A stretch of 64,000 bases of DNA, taken from NCBI GenBank assembly GCA_028288725.1, contig JAQGIC010000103.1:1-64000 (forward strand). The letters run 5' to 3'. A program made the translations under genes and the position numbers. Numbering within the stretch: position 1 is the stretch's first letter; every line of letters begins with the position of its first letter. The notes beneath the pieces were generated by a model. The model was not told where the DNA came from, did no database searches, and saw nothing but the letters and a program-made list of their open reading frames with translations. Below, piece after piece: positions 16,678 through 25,509 of the stretch. This DNA is from Rhodospirillales bacterium (GTDB lineage Bacteria; Pseudomonadota; Alphaproteobacteria; ATCC43930; CGMCC-115725).

Positions 16678-18747
16678 TCAGACCGGGCAGATCTTCCGGA
16701 ACAGGGTTTCCATCCCCCGCGCGAAGCCGGCTCCGTCGAGCAGCGGCGACGCGGCGAGCCGGTCGCGCAGGCCCGACCGCAGCAGGGCGAGGCGGTCCGG
16801 GGCGCTCGCCAACGCAACGGCGAGCGTCCCGTACCCATGAAGATCTTCGGCGACCAGCTCATCGAGCCCGACCCGATGCAGCAGGCTGGCGCCGACCCGT
16901 CCCGCGTGGCGCGTCCCGGCCAGGCTGACGACCGGCACGCCCATCCACAGCGCCTCGCAGGTCGTCGTCGTGCCGTTGTAAGGAAACGGATCGAGCGCCA
17001 GATCGACCAGGCCATAGGCCGCCAAATGCCCTTGGGTATCCTCGATGTGGCCGACCAGTTCCAGCCGATCGGGTGCCAAGCCCGCCGCAAGGAACCGTTC
17101 CTGGTGGAACCGGCGCGTCGCCTCGTCCTCGAAGATCCCGTATTTGAGCAGCAGGCGGCTGCCCGGCACGCGTCCGACCAGATCGGCCCAGCAGCGCACC
17201 GTCGCGTCGGACAGCTTGGCCGGATGATTGAAGGAGCCGAACGTCACGAAGCCGTTGCCGGCGCAGGGCGGCGCCACCACCGCGGGCGCGTCGCCCGGCG
17301 GCCGATAGCACAGAAAGCCGCTGTCGAGCCGGATCAGCTTTTCGGTATGGAACGGATCGCTCCGCCCCGGCTGATCGGCGATGGCGTCGGTCAGGCGATA
17401 GTCCATGGTCGCGAGACCGGTCGTATTGGGATAACCCAGCCAGGTCAGCTGGACCGGCGCCGCCCGGTGAGCGAAGACCGTCAGTCGGGAATTGCCGGTA
17501 TGGCCGCCGAGATCGACCAGCAGATCGATGCCGTCGGCCCGGATGCGGTCGGCGACCGCGCGATCGTCCAAGGCGGCAATCGGAACCCAATGATCGGCCA
17601 GGACACGCAGCCGATCCGTCGTTGCATCCCCCTGCCGGCCGTTCGAATAGCAGAAGATCTCGACCAGCGTTCGGTCATGGTGCGCCAGCAGCGGCTCGAG
17701 GAAATAGGCGACGGAGTGGGTGCGCAGATCAGCCGAGACATAGCCGACCCGCAACCGACCGCCCCGGCGCGGTGCCAGCGGCGGCGGCGATGGGACGGCG
17801 AAACGTGCGCCCCAGTCCCGGTGCGCCGCCAGCAGCGCCGCCGAGGTCAGATCGTCGGCATAGTTCAGGACCATCAGCCGATTGCTGGCCGGGCCGGGCA
17901 GATCGGGGCGATGACGGGCCGCCTCGCCATAGGCCTCGATCGCAGCCGCTAGGCGGCCCTGCTCGTGACGCAGATTGCCCAGATTGTTGAGCGTGCCCGC
18001 GTCGTCCGGTCGGATCGCGAGCGCGCGCTCGTAGCTGGCCAGGCCATCCGAATAGCGCCGGGCCTGCTGCAGCACGATGCCCCGATTGTTGAGCGCGTCG
18101 ACATAGGACGGGTTGAGCGCCAGCGCGCGGTCATAGCTCGCCAGCGCCGCCATCCCCCGATCGAGCGCGGCCAGCGCATTGCCGCGGTTGTAATGCGCCT
18201 CGGCGAAATCCGGGTTCGCGGCGACGGCACGATCGAAACTGGCGAGCGCATCGTCGAGCCGTCCCAGATCGCCCAGCGCATTGCCGCGGTTGGCGAGGGC
18301 CTGGGCATAGTCGGGGCGCAGGATCAGCGCGCGATCATAGCGCGCGACCGCCTCGGCCGGCCGACCCAGTTCCCGCAGCGCGTTGCCACTGTTATAGAGC
18401 GCTTCGGCCAAAGTCGGATCGATGGCGAGCGCCTTGTCGTAGCTTCCCAGCGCCTCGTCGTGCCGGCCCAGGTCCTTCAGGATGTTGCCGAGATTGTTGA
18501 GCGCCGCCGGATGGCGCGGCTGGAATGCGATCGCCCGCCGGAGCAGCTTCAGACCCTTCTCGCCCTCGCCGCCGGCGCAAAGGATCAGCCCCAGGAGATG
18601 CAGCGCATCGACATTCTTCGGCTGAAGATACAACACCCGCTCGCAATGGGCGCGCGCCGCCGCATTTTGGCCGGCTTCGAGCTGGGCTATCGCCGCGTCT
18701 AGCAGGGCCGGGACGTTCCGATTTGGTTGAGACTGCGGCGGCGGCAT
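16678..18747 (-). CDS. TPR-containing OGT/SPINDLY-like glycosyltransferase (GT41)
   Basis: A 689-residue protein with about seven or eight tetratricopeptide repeats (residues 10-290; recurring NLGN/NRGNAL...G..DDALAS pattern) and a C-terminal GT41 catalytic domain. The latter shows RVGYVSADLRTHSV, LVDLGGHTGNSR, LTWLGYPNTTGL and DPFPYNGTTTTCEALWMG, the UDP-sugar site of O-GlcNAc transferase-like enzymes. Bacterial members glycosylate proteins or take part in exopolysaccharide assembly. Gene context (nearby GT2 and GT-methyltransferase genes) fits a surface-glycan or protein-glycosylation role. The acceptor is unknown. Confidence 0.9.
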   Translation of the reverse strand: MPPPQSQPNRNVPALLDAAIAQLEAGQNAAARAHCERVLYLQPKNVDALHLLGLILCAGGEGEKGLKLLRRAIAFQPRHPAALNNLGNILKDLGRHDEALGSYDKALAIDPTLAEALYNSGNALRELGRPAEAVARYDRALILRPDYAQALANRGNALGDLGRLDDALASFDRAVAANPDFAEAHYNRGNALAALDRGMAALASYDRALALNPSYVDALNNRGIVLQQARRYSDGLASYERALAIRPDDAGTLNNLGNLRHEQGRLAAAIEAYGEAARHRPDLPGPASNRLMVLNYADDLTSAALLAAHRDWGARFAVPSPPPLAPRRGGRLRVGYVSADLRTHSVAYFLEPLLAHHDRTLVEIFCYSNGRQGDATTDRLRVLADHWVPIAALDDRAVADRIRADGIDLLVDLGGHTGNSRLTVFAHRAAPVQLTWLGYPNTTGLATMDYRLTDAIADQPGRSDPFHTEKLIRLDSGFLCYRPPGDAPAVVAPPCAGNGFVTFGSFNHPAKLSDATVRCWADLVGRVPGSRLLLKYGIFEDEATRRFHQERFLAAGLAPDRLELVGHIEDTQGHLAAYGLVDLALDPFPYNGTTTTCEALWMGVPVVSLAGTRHAGRVGASLLHRVGLDELVAEDLHGYGTLAVALASAPDRLALLRSGLRDRLAASPLLDGAGFARGMETLFRKICPV

Positions 18748-18798
18748 TGCCGGACTATAGCCAGCGCTCCGCGCCGTTGAAAGCAGGCCAAAAAGGAA

Positions 18799-18822
18799 AA
18801 CGGCACCCGCAGGTGCCGTTTA
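18799..18822 (-). terminator. Rho-independent terminator
   Basis: A 10-bp perfect stem (18799-18808 with 18813-18822), loop CGCA, followed on the minus strand by a broken T-tract. It is 57 bp after the HTH gene's stop and insulates it from the OGT-like gene. Confidence 0.8.
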
Positions 18823-18878
18823 TTTGCTTTATACCAGGCAATTTGCCAGGAGCTCTGCATTGCGTTCGGCGACAGGCG

Positions 18879-19124
18879 CTAGACCATCGCCGACCGTCCG
18901 GAGCGACGGACCATCCGGCTTTCGAACGGCTGGCCGCTGCGCGACGCTTCGATCACCGCCGCGTGCCGGGCGACGCTTTCCGGCAAGTCCGTGATTCCAT
19001 TGACATATCGGGCGATGGTCGCACGCTTTCGGCCAAGCTGCTCGGCAGCGGATGTCAGCGAGAGGTTCATGCGCCGCATCCAATCGGCCAATTCTTCGGC
19101 GGTGCGGATGTCATTGAGAGCCAT
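18879..19124 (-). CDS. small helix-turn-helix protein, 81 residues
   Basis: A very good ribosome site (AGGAGGA) precedes ATG 19124. Residues about 20-60 (LTSAAEQLGRKRATIARYVNG) look like an Xre/Cro-type helix-turn-helix with a typical second recognition helix; the rest is short and basic. There is no toxin, phage or restriction gene beside it and its own terminator follows, so it appears to be an orphan regulator. It could regulate the TRAP genes immediately to the right, but nothing in the sequence proves it. Confidence 0.65.
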   Translation of the reverse strand: MALNDIRTAEELADWMRRMNLSLTSAAEQLGRKRATIARYVNGITDLPESVARHAAVIEASRSGQPFESRMVRRSGRSAMV

Positions 19125-19213
19125 GTTTTCCTCCTAAGGTCCGGCTAAAGGATGAGGGCGTTGACCACTCTCCCTTTCTTCTCCGCAAATGCGGTGCCGG
19201 TTTTGGAGGCGGC

Positions 19214-21076
19214 TTACAAAAATCCGATCGACAGCCACGGCACGGCGGCGATCAGCACCGTGGCGGCGAGCAGAACCGCCAGATAGGGCCAGACCCGGAT
19301 CATGGCCGCATCCGGCGAAACCCGTCCGATCGCACAGGCGGCATAGAAGCCGACGCCGAACGGCGGGGCGAACAGACCCATGCCCATGGCCAGCACCACG
19401 ACGATCGCGTAATGCACCTCGTTGATGCCGAGCGCGCGCGCGACCGGGAACAGCAGCGGTCCGAACAGCACGATCGCCGGGATGCCCTCCAGCACGCTGC
19501 CCAGCACGGTGAACACCAGGATCGAGATCGCGAGAAAGCCGAGCGGACCGCCCGAGACGGCGCTCATGGTCGCGACCAGCGAACGCGAGAAGCCCGATTG
19601 GGTCAGCGCCCAGGCCATGGCGGTCGCCGTGCCGATGATCAGCAGGATGGCGCCGGACAGCGACGCCGTCTCGACCAGGATCGGCACCATCCGCCCCCAA
19701 TCGAACTGGCGATAGACGAACAGTCCGACCAGGATCGTGTAGATGATGCCGACGGTCGAGACCTCGGTCGCGGTCGCGATGCCGTCGACCACGGCCGCGC
19801 GGATCAGGAACGGCAGGATCAGCGCCGGCACGGCGATCAGGAAGCGCTTGCCGATCTCGCGCCACGACGCCTTCTCGATGCCGGAGACATCGTCATGGCG
19901 GCAGCGCAGCCGGGCAACGATGGCGAGCGCCACCGCGCCGACCGCCGCCGGCAGCAGCCCGCCGGTGAACAGCGCCGCGATCGATACCCCGGTGACCGAG
20001 CCGATGGTGATCAGCACCAGACTGGGCGGGATCGTCTCGGCCATGGCACCCGATGCGGACAGCAGCGCCACCAGTTCGCCGGGCGCAGCACCCCGCTGCT
20101 TCATTTCAGGAAACAGCGCCGGCGCCACGGCGGCCATGTCGGCCGCCTTCGAACCGGAAATGCCGGAGACCAGATACATCGCCCCCAGCAGCACATAGGC
20201 GAGACCGCCCTTCACGTGGCCGACCAGCGAAGCCATGAAGGCAACCAGTACGCGCGCGAGACCGGTCATCTCGATCAGCAGGCCCAGAAAGACGAACAAG
20301 GGCACCGCCAGCAGGACCAGACCAGACATGCCCTCATCCATGCGGCTGACCACGATGGTGAGCGGCATGCGGGTCACCACCGCCAGATAGGACATGGTGG
20401 CGACGCCGAACGAAAAGGCGATCGGCACGCCGACCCCGACGCAGACCGCGACCAGGATGACGAAGAACACCACCAGATTGCCGATGCCGAGGCTCATCAG
20501 CCACGGCTTGGCGAGCCAGAACCCGACCGCGACGGCACCGACCACGGCGAGCGCGCCCAGCATCTGCAGCAGGGTCGAGCCGGCGACCAGACGGCGGACC
20601 GCGATCAGCAGCATCAGCAACGCGCCGACGATGATCGCCGCCACCCGGAAACTATCGTGGATTTCAAGCGCCGGCGTGGTGATGAACCACTGCGCTTCGA
20701 CATACTCGCGGGCCGGCGAGACGATCTCGAGCACGAACACCGCGACGACCGCGGCCGCCAGTGCCCGCAGGCGCGCCTGCCAGACCGGCGGCAACAGCAT
20801 CGCCACCGCAGTCAGCCGCATATGCTCGTCGCGCCGGAGCGCCACGACAGCACCCAGCATGGCGAGCCAGAGGAACAGGATCGACGCGAGCTCGTCCGAC
20901 CAGATCAGCGGGCGATTGACGACGTAGCGCGAGACCACGCCGGCAAACAGCACGCAGATCTCGACCACGACCAGGGCGGCCGCCGGCCATTCGGTCAAGC
21001 GCCCCAGCCAGAGATCGAACCGGCCGCCGCCGGATCTGGCCGCAGGCTTGCCGACCCGGCTGGCGGCCGTGCTCAT
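19214..21076 (-). CDS. TRAP transporter fused DctQ-DctM permease
   Basis: A 620-residue inner-membrane protein that joins the small (DctQ-like, residues about 15-170, four spans, with RPLIWSDELASILFLWLA) and large (DctM-like, residues about 190-615, twelve or so spans) subunits of a TRAP symporter. The large part shows SGSKAADMAAVAP and SASGAMAETIPPS segments conserved in DctM. These carriers use a sodium gradient and a periplasmic binding protein to import organic acids. Start ATG 21076 has GGGGGAA upstream; a further ATG at 21196 would overlap the binding-protein gene. It lies 22 bp after dctP, so one operon. Confidence 0.9.
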   Translation of the reverse strand: MSTAASRVGKPAARSGGGRFDLWLGRLTEWPAAALVVVEICVLFAGVVSRYVVNRPLIWSDELASILFLWLAMLGAVVALRRDEHMRLTAVAMLLPPVWQARLRALAAAVVAVFVLEIVSPAREYVEAQWFITTPALEIHDSFRVAAIIVGALLMLLIAVRRLVAGSTLLQMLGALAVVGAVAVGFWLAKPWLMSLGIGNLVVFFVILVAVCVGVGVPIAFSFGVATMSYLAVVTRMPLTIVVSRMDEGMSGLVLLAVPLFVFLGLLIEMTGLARVLVAFMASLVGHVKGGLAYVLLGAMYLVSGISGSKAADMAAVAPALFPEMKQRGAAPGELVALLSASGAMAETIPPSLVLITIGSVTGVSIAALFTGGLLPAAVGAVALAIVARLRCRHDDVSGIEKASWREIGKRFLIAVPALILPFLIRAAVVDGIATATEVSTVGIIYTILVGLFVYRQFDWGRMVPILVETASLSGAILLIIGTATAMAWALTQSGFSRSLVATMSAVSGGPLGFLAISILVFTVLGSVLEGIPAIVLFGPLLFPVARALGINEVHYAIVVVLAMGMGLFAPPFGVGFYAACAIGRVSPDAAMIRVWPYLAVLLAATVLIAAVPWLSIGFL

Positions 21077-21098
21077 CGGTCCGTTCCCCCGGCACCCA

Positions 21099-22112
21099 TC
21101 ACGCGAGACTGCCGACGTTCTTTTCGAGCAGCGCCCAGGCCTCGTCGCCGTATTTCTGCTTCCATTCCGCGTAGAAGCCGGCCTTTTTAAGCGCATCGCG
21201 GAACGGCTGCGGATCCGGATCGGCGAAGATCAGGCCTTTGGCGGTGAGATCGGCCTTGACGCCGTCGTTCATCGAGGCGACGTCGGCGCGCTCGTCGAGC
21301 GCCGACTTGTTGAAGCTCTCCTGGACCAGGTCCTGCATCGGCTTCGGCAGCTCCGCGAAGGCCTTGGCGTTGGCCAGGAAGTGGAAGCCGTCCCACATGT
21401 GGTTGGTCATCGAGCAGTATTTCTGCACTTCGTACAGCTTGCCCGACTGGATGATGGCGAGCGGGTTTTCCTGGCCCTCGACGATCTTGGTCTGCAGCGA
21501 GGAATAGACCTCGGCGAAATTGATGCTGGCCGGCGACGAGCCGAACGCCTTGAACATCGAGGTCCAGAGCGGGCTGACCGGCACGCGGATCTTGAAGCCC
21601 ACCAGATCCTCGGGCTTCAGGATCGGCTTGCCCGAAGACGTGATCTCGCGATAGCCGTTGTCCCACATCCGGTCGAACGCCACGAGCCCGACCTTGGAGA
21701 TCGCCTGGCGGACATGGTTGCCGAGGTCGCCGTCCATGGCCTTCCAGACCTGGCCGTAATCCTTGAAGGCGAAGCCGATGCCGTTGATCGAGGCGACAGG
21801 CACCAGGGTCGACAGGATCAGGCCCGACAGCGTGAAGAATTCCAGCGCCCCCGAGCGCACCTGGCTCAGCATGTCGGTATCGCCGCCCAGCTGGCTGTTC
21901 GGGAAGATCTGGATATCGACCTTGCCGCCCGATCCTTCGCGGATCCGGTCGGCCGCTTCCTTGAGGCGCGTGTTCATCGGGTGCGACAAGGCGAGATTAT
22001 TCGCCATCTTATAGCTGAATTCTGCCGCGCGCAGACCACGCGGCAGCAAGGTCGCCCCAAGCCCGACCGCGGCAGCCGTACCGACGAAGCGTCTGCGGGT
22101 AATTCCCGTCAT
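21099..22112 (-). CDS. TRAP transporter periplasmic solute-binding protein (DctP family)
   Basis: A 337-residue binding protein with a Tat-type leader (TRRRFVG, then a hydrophobic core). Typical DctP features: the FKIRVP segment with the carboxylate-binding Arg, and NFAEVYSSLQTKIVEGQENP, the family signature around the hinge. The conserved Arg predicts an acidic ligand such as a C4-dicarboxylate, keto acid or sugar acid. GGGGAGGGA precedes the ATG. First gene of the TRAP operon, divergent from the ALDH7 dehydrogenase gene, whose substrate may be related to the imported compound. Confidence 0.9.
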   Translation of the reverse strand: MTGITRRRFVGTAAAVGLGATLLPRGLRAAEFSYKMANNLALSHPMNTRLKEAADRIREGSGGKVDIQIFPNSQLGGDTDMLSQVRSGALEFFTLSGLILSTLVPVASINGIGFAFKDYGQVWKAMDGDLGNHVRQAISKVGLVAFDRMWDNGYREITSSGKPILKPEDLVGFKIRVPVSPLWTSMFKAFGSSPASINFAEVYSSLQTKIVEGQENPLAIIQSGKLYEVQKYCSMTNHMWDGFHFLANAKAFAELPKPMQDLVQESFNKSALDERADVASMNDGVKADLTAKGLIFADPDPQPFRDALKKAGFYAEWKQKYGDEAWALLEKNVGSLA

Positions 22113-22414
22113 CTATCCCTCCCCTGGGTGTTCGGTCTTTTTATTGAGGAGCAGCATTCCCCAGGGAAAGCAGAAGGGCAACCGTCCGATGGGGCGAAGC
22201 CGCGATATCATCGGACTTTCTATCGGTCCCGCCGCTTCGGGCGATGGCCGCGAGCTTCAAAAGACCGTCAATTCGCCGATAACCCCCTGCGTTTCGACGA
22301 TGAGCGGCTGGAACGGACGGCACTCCAGCGACGGGGCATTTTCCGGGGATGACCGGCGCACGCCACTCGGTTAAGCATCGGGTTGGAATTCGTGCTGAAC
22401 GGAGAACTGCCGCC
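22113..22414. other. 302-bp divergent intergenic region
   Basis: Separates dctP from the dehydrogenase gene and should hold both promoters. No confident promoter, operator or gene was found. Confidence 0.4.
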
Positions 22415-23932
22415 ATGACCACCGCCCGCGAGGTTTCGTCCCTGCTCGTCCAGCTGGGCGTCGATCGAAGCGCCTATGAGGGCGGCACGCTGATCGTGCG
22501 CTCGCCGATCGACGGCGCCATCATCGGTCAGCTGCGCGAGACGCCGGCGGCCGAGGTGACCGCCGCGATCGGCCGGGCCCAGCAGGCCTTCCTCGCCTGG
22601 CGCGAGATCCCGGCGCCGCGCCGCGGCGAACTGGTCCGCCTGTTCGGCGAAGAGCTGCGGGCCAATAAGGATGCGCTCGGCCGGCTGGTCACGCTCGAAG
22701 CGGGCAAGATCGTCCAGGAGGGCCTGGGCGAGGTCCAGGAAATGATCGACATCTGCGACTATGCCGTCGGACTGTCGCGCCAGCTCTATGGTCTGACCAT
22801 CGCGACCGAGCGCCCGGGCCATGTGATGCGCGAGACCTGGCACCCGCTGGGCGTGGTCGGCATCATCAGCGCGTTCAATTTCCCGGTCGCGGTCTGGTCG
22901 TGGAACGCCGCGCTCGCCTTCGTCTGCGGCGATGCCTGCATCTGGAAGCCGTCGGAAAAGACCCCGCTGACCGCGCTCGCGACCCACGCCCTGTTCGAGA
23001 AGGCGGCCGCCAGGTTCGGCGGCGTGCCGGCGGGATTGTCGGCGCTGATCATCGGCCAGCGCGACATCGGCGAGGTGCTGGTCGACGATCCGCGCGTGCC
23101 GCTGATCTCGGCCACCGGCTCGACCCGCATGGGGCGCGAGGTCGGCCCGCGGCTGGCCAAGCGCTTCGCCCGGGCGCTCCTGGAACTGGGCGGCAACAAC
23201 GGCATGATCGTCTGCCCCTCGGCCGACCTGGACCTGGCCGTGCGCGGCATCCTGTTCGCCGCGGTCGGAACCGCCGGCCAGCGCTGCACCAGTTTGCGCC
23301 GCCTGTTCGTCCATGCCTCTGTCTATGACACGCTGGTCGACCGCCTGAAGCGCGCCTATGGCTCGGTCCCGGTCGGCAGCCCGCTGGAGACCGGCACGCT
23401 GGTCGGCCCGCTGATCGATCGCGCCGCCTACGAGATGATGCAGAAGAGCCTGGGCGCCGCCGCCGAGGCCGGCGGCAAAACCGTGGGCGGCGATCGGGTG
23501 CTGAGCGAGCAATTCCCCGATGCCTTCTACGTACGCCCGGCCCTGGTCGAAATGCCGAGCCAAGTCGAGGTCGTCTGCCACGAGACCTTCGCACCGATCC
23601 TTTACGTGCTGCGCTATACCGATCTGGCCGACGCGATCGCCCTGCACAATGCCGTGCCGCAGGGCCTGTCCTCCTCGATCTTCACCACCGACCTGCGCGA
23701 AGCCGAGACCTTCCTGTCGGCCGCCGGCAGCGACTGCGGCATCGTCAACGTCAATATCGGCCCGTCGGGCGCCGAGATCGGCGGGGCGTTCGGCGGCGAG
23801 AAGGAGACCGGCGGCGGCCGCGAATCCGGCTCCGACAGCTGGCGCGCCTATATGCGGCGCGCGACCAACACTGTGAACTATTCGCGCTCGCTGCCGCTGG
23901 CCCAGGGCATCAAGTTCGAGGTCGATGCCTGA
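22415..23932 (+). CDS. ALDH7-type aldehyde dehydrogenase (probable piperideine-6-carboxylate / aminoadipate-semialdehyde dehydrogenase)
   Basis: A 505-residue NAD(P)-dependent dehydrogenase. The catalytic Cys is in TAGQRCTSLRRL, the general-base Glu in ALLELGGNNG, and the cofactor region contains FNFPVAVW and ISATGSTRMG. The ELGGNN form and the C-terminal GGAFGGEKETGGGRESGSD are characteristic of the ALDH7/antiquitin group (AmaB/Pcd), which oxidises 2-aminoadipate semialdehyde in lysine and pipecolate breakdown. The usual partners (amaA, aminotransferase) are not present, so the exact substrate is inferred. GGAGA precedes ATG 22415. The stop codon overlaps the next start (TGATG). Confidence 0.85.
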   Translation: MTTAREVSSLLVQLGVDRSAYEGGTLIVRSPIDGAIIGQLRETPAAEVTAAIGRAQQAFLAWREIPAPRRGELVRLFGEELRANKDALGRLVTLEAGKIVQEGLGEVQEMIDICDYAVGLSRQLYGLTIATERPGHVMRETWHPLGVVGIISAFNFPVAVWSWNAALAFVCGDACIWKPSEKTPLTALATHALFEKAAARFGGVPAGLSALIIGQRDIGEVLVDDPRVPLISATGSTRMGREVGPRLAKRFARALLELGGNNGMIVCPSADLDLAVRGILFAAVGTAGQRCTSLRRLFVHASVYDTLVDRLKRAYGSVPVGSPLETGTLVGPLIDRAAYEMMQKSLGAAAEAGGKTVGGDRVLSEQFPDAFYVRPALVEMPSQVEVVCHETFAPILYVLRYTDLADAIALHNAVPQGLSSSIFTTDLREAETFLSAAGSDCGIVNVNIGPSGAEIGGAFGGEKETGGGRESGSDSWRAYMRRATNTVNYSRSLPLAQGIKFEVDA

Positions 23933-24720
23933 TGACCGATACCGACGGCAGGATCCTGGTCGAGCAGCGCGGCCTGCTGCTGCTGATCGGCATCGACCGG
24001 GTGCCGAAGCGCAACGGCTTCAGCGAGAAGATGGTGATCGAGCTCACCGAGGCGTTCGACCGGATGGAGCATGATCCGACCGTCCGCTGCGGCGTGCTGC
24101 ATGCACTGGGACCGCATTTCACCGCGGGCCTGCAGCTCGATCAATTGACGTCCTGGTTCGAGGCCGGCCGTCACCTGGCGCTGCCCGGCAAGATTGATCC
24201 CTATAACCTGCGCCCGCCGCTCCGGACCAAGCCGGTTGTGGCCGCGGTTCAGGGCATCTGCTTCACGGCGGGGATCGAGCTGATGCTGGCCGCCGATCTG
24301 GTCGTGGCCGCGCGGGATTGCCGCTTCGGCCAGATCGAGGTGAAGCGCGGCATCATGGCGAACCACGGCGCCACGATCCGCATGGTCGAACGCGCCGGCT
24401 GGGGCAACGCCATGCGCTATCTCCTGACCGGCGACGAGTTCGACGCCGAGACCGCGTTCCGTCTCGGCTTCGTCCAGGAAATAGTCGAGACCGGCCGCCA
24501 GCTGGAACGGGCGATCGAGCTGGCCGAACGCATAGCGGCCCAGGCGCCGCTCGCGGTCCAGGCGACGATCCGGAACGCCGCGAAAGCGGTCGACCATGGC
24601 CCGGCCGCGGCGATCGCCGATCTGGGGCCGGTGCAGCTGCGCCTGATGGCGACCGAAGACGCCGCCGAAGGCGTCGCGAGCTTCCGCGAGAAGCGCGACG
24701 CCAAGTTCAGCGGACGATAG
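23932..24720 (+). CDS. crotonase/enoyl-CoA hydratase family protein
   Basis: A 262-residue member of the crotonase superfamily, with the oxyanion-hole segments HFTAGLQL and QGICFTAGIELMLAADLVVA, and the IEVKRGIMANHGA region around the catalytic site. The second oxyanion segment has FTAG in place of the usual A.GGG, so substrate or reaction may differ from ordinary enoyl-CoA hydratase. One-base overlap with the ALDH7 gene (TGATG) shows translational coupling. Together they may form part of the degradation of an amino-acid-derived or dicarboxylic substrate, perhaps imported by the divergent TRAP system. Confidence 0.8.
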   Translation: MTDTDGRILVEQRGLLLLIGIDRVPKRNGFSEKMVIELTEAFDRMEHDPTVRCGVLHALGPHFTAGLQLDQLTSWFEAGRHLALPGKIDPYNLRPPLRTKPVVAAVQGICFTAGIELMLAADLVVAARDCRFGQIEVKRGIMANHGATIRMVERAGWGNAMRYLLTGDEFDAETAFRLGFVQEIVETGRQLERAIELAERIAAQAPLAVQATIRNAAKAVDHGPAAAIADLGPVQLRLMATEDAAEGVASFREKRDAKFSGR

Positions 24721-24780
24721 CGCGAGGCACCGGTGCCGGCACGAGAAGGCCTTGACTTGACCAAACAGCGAAACGGCCGT

Positions 24781-24798
24781 AGTAGTGATATAACTACT
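24781..24798. promoter_or_regulatory. inverted repeat upstream of phd-vapC, probable autoregulatory operator
   Basis: AGTAGT-GATATA-ACTACT, 14 bp before the antitoxin ATG. The AT-rich centre could also be a -10 element. Phd-type antitoxins usually bind such palindromes to repress their own operon. No -35 box at proper spacing was found. Confidence 0.55.
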
Positions 24799-24811
24799 TT
24801 CGGAGCGTCGC

Positions 24812-25060
24812 ATGCGCACTGTATCGGCAGCCGATGCAAATCGGCACTTTTCCAGCCTTCTGCAAGAGGTCAAGGCAGGCACTTCGATCACGGTGACGAG
24901 CCGTGGAGAGCCGGTTGCGCAAATTACGCCGATCAATAAGGCCCGGTCGCCGGCACGAAATCGGGCTCTAGAAGCATTGTTGACCCGGCTCCGCGCTCAG
25001 CCGGCCCTGGGCGTTTCCTGGACCCGAGACGAACTTTACGACGATACCGTCGGTTCATGA
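24812..25060 (+). CDS. Phd/YefM-family antitoxin
   Basis: An 82-residue protein with the N-terminal Phd/YefM DNA-binding fold: VSAADANRHFSSLLQEVKAG followed by ITVTSRGEPVAQITP, the family signature. The C-terminal part (TRLRAQPALGVSWTRDEL) is the usual flexible toxin-binding tail. CGGAG precedes the ATG. Its TGA overlaps the ATG of the toxin gene (ATGA), the normal arrangement for a toxin-antitoxin pair. Confidence 0.9.
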   Translation: MRTVSAADANRHFSSLLQEVKAGTSITVTSRGEPVAQITPINKARSPARNRALEALLTRLRAQPALGVSWTRDELYDDTVGS

Positions 25061-25509
25061 TCTGCCTCGACACGAACGTCTTGGCTTACGCCGAAGGGGT
25101 CGACGACGAAATCCGGCAGATGCGGGCGCTTGAAATCATCGGCGCCCTGCCCAACGGAATGTCCGTCATTCCGGTGCAGGTTCTAGGCGAGCTCTTTCGG
25201 GTTCTGACGACCAAGGCAAAACGTCCCGTCGCGGTCGCCCGGGAGCGGATCTTGTCGTGGCGCGACGCCATGGTCGATCGAGACACCACGTCCATGGCGT
25301 TCCTGTCCGCCATGGATCTCGCGGCGGATCATAAACTATCGATCTGGGACGCGATCATCGTGGCGGTCGCCGCAGAGGCAGGGTGCCGATTGCTGCTGTC
25401 TGAAGATCTGCAGGAAGGCTTTACATGGCACGGGGTGACGGTGGTCAACCCCTTCGCCACCCCTCTGCACCCATTGCTGTCCGCTGCCCTCGCTTCCGAC
25501 GCGCCTTAA
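25057..25509 (+). CDS. vapC: PIN-domain ribonuclease toxin (VapC-like)
   Basis: A 150-residue PIN domain: CLDTNVLAYA (first Asp), VLGELFRVL (Glu), LSIWDAIIVAVA (third acidic) and LLLSEDLQEG (fourth acidic), all four metal-binding acids present. VapC toxins cut specific RNAs, often tRNA or rRNA, when released from the antitoxin. Length is normal. The stop codon shares the sequence TTAA with the stop of the convergent OmpA-like gene. Confidence 0.9.
   Translation: MICLDTNVLAYAEGVDDEIRQMRALEIIGALPNGMSVIPVQVLGELFRVLTTKAKRPVAVARERILSWRDAMVDRDTTSMAFLSAMDLAADHKLSIWDAIIVAVAAEAGCRLLLSEDLQEGFTWHGVTVVNPFATPLHPLLSAALASDAP

Noticed and set aside
19412-21190. Long plus-strand frame opposite the TRAP permease, rich in Asp, Arg and Gln
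   Set aside because: Antisense shadow of a hydrophobic membrane gene; no family resemblance.
24725-24736. GGCACCGGTGCC palindrome after the crotonase gene as terminator
   Set aside because: No loop and no T-run; more likely chance or a minor protein site.
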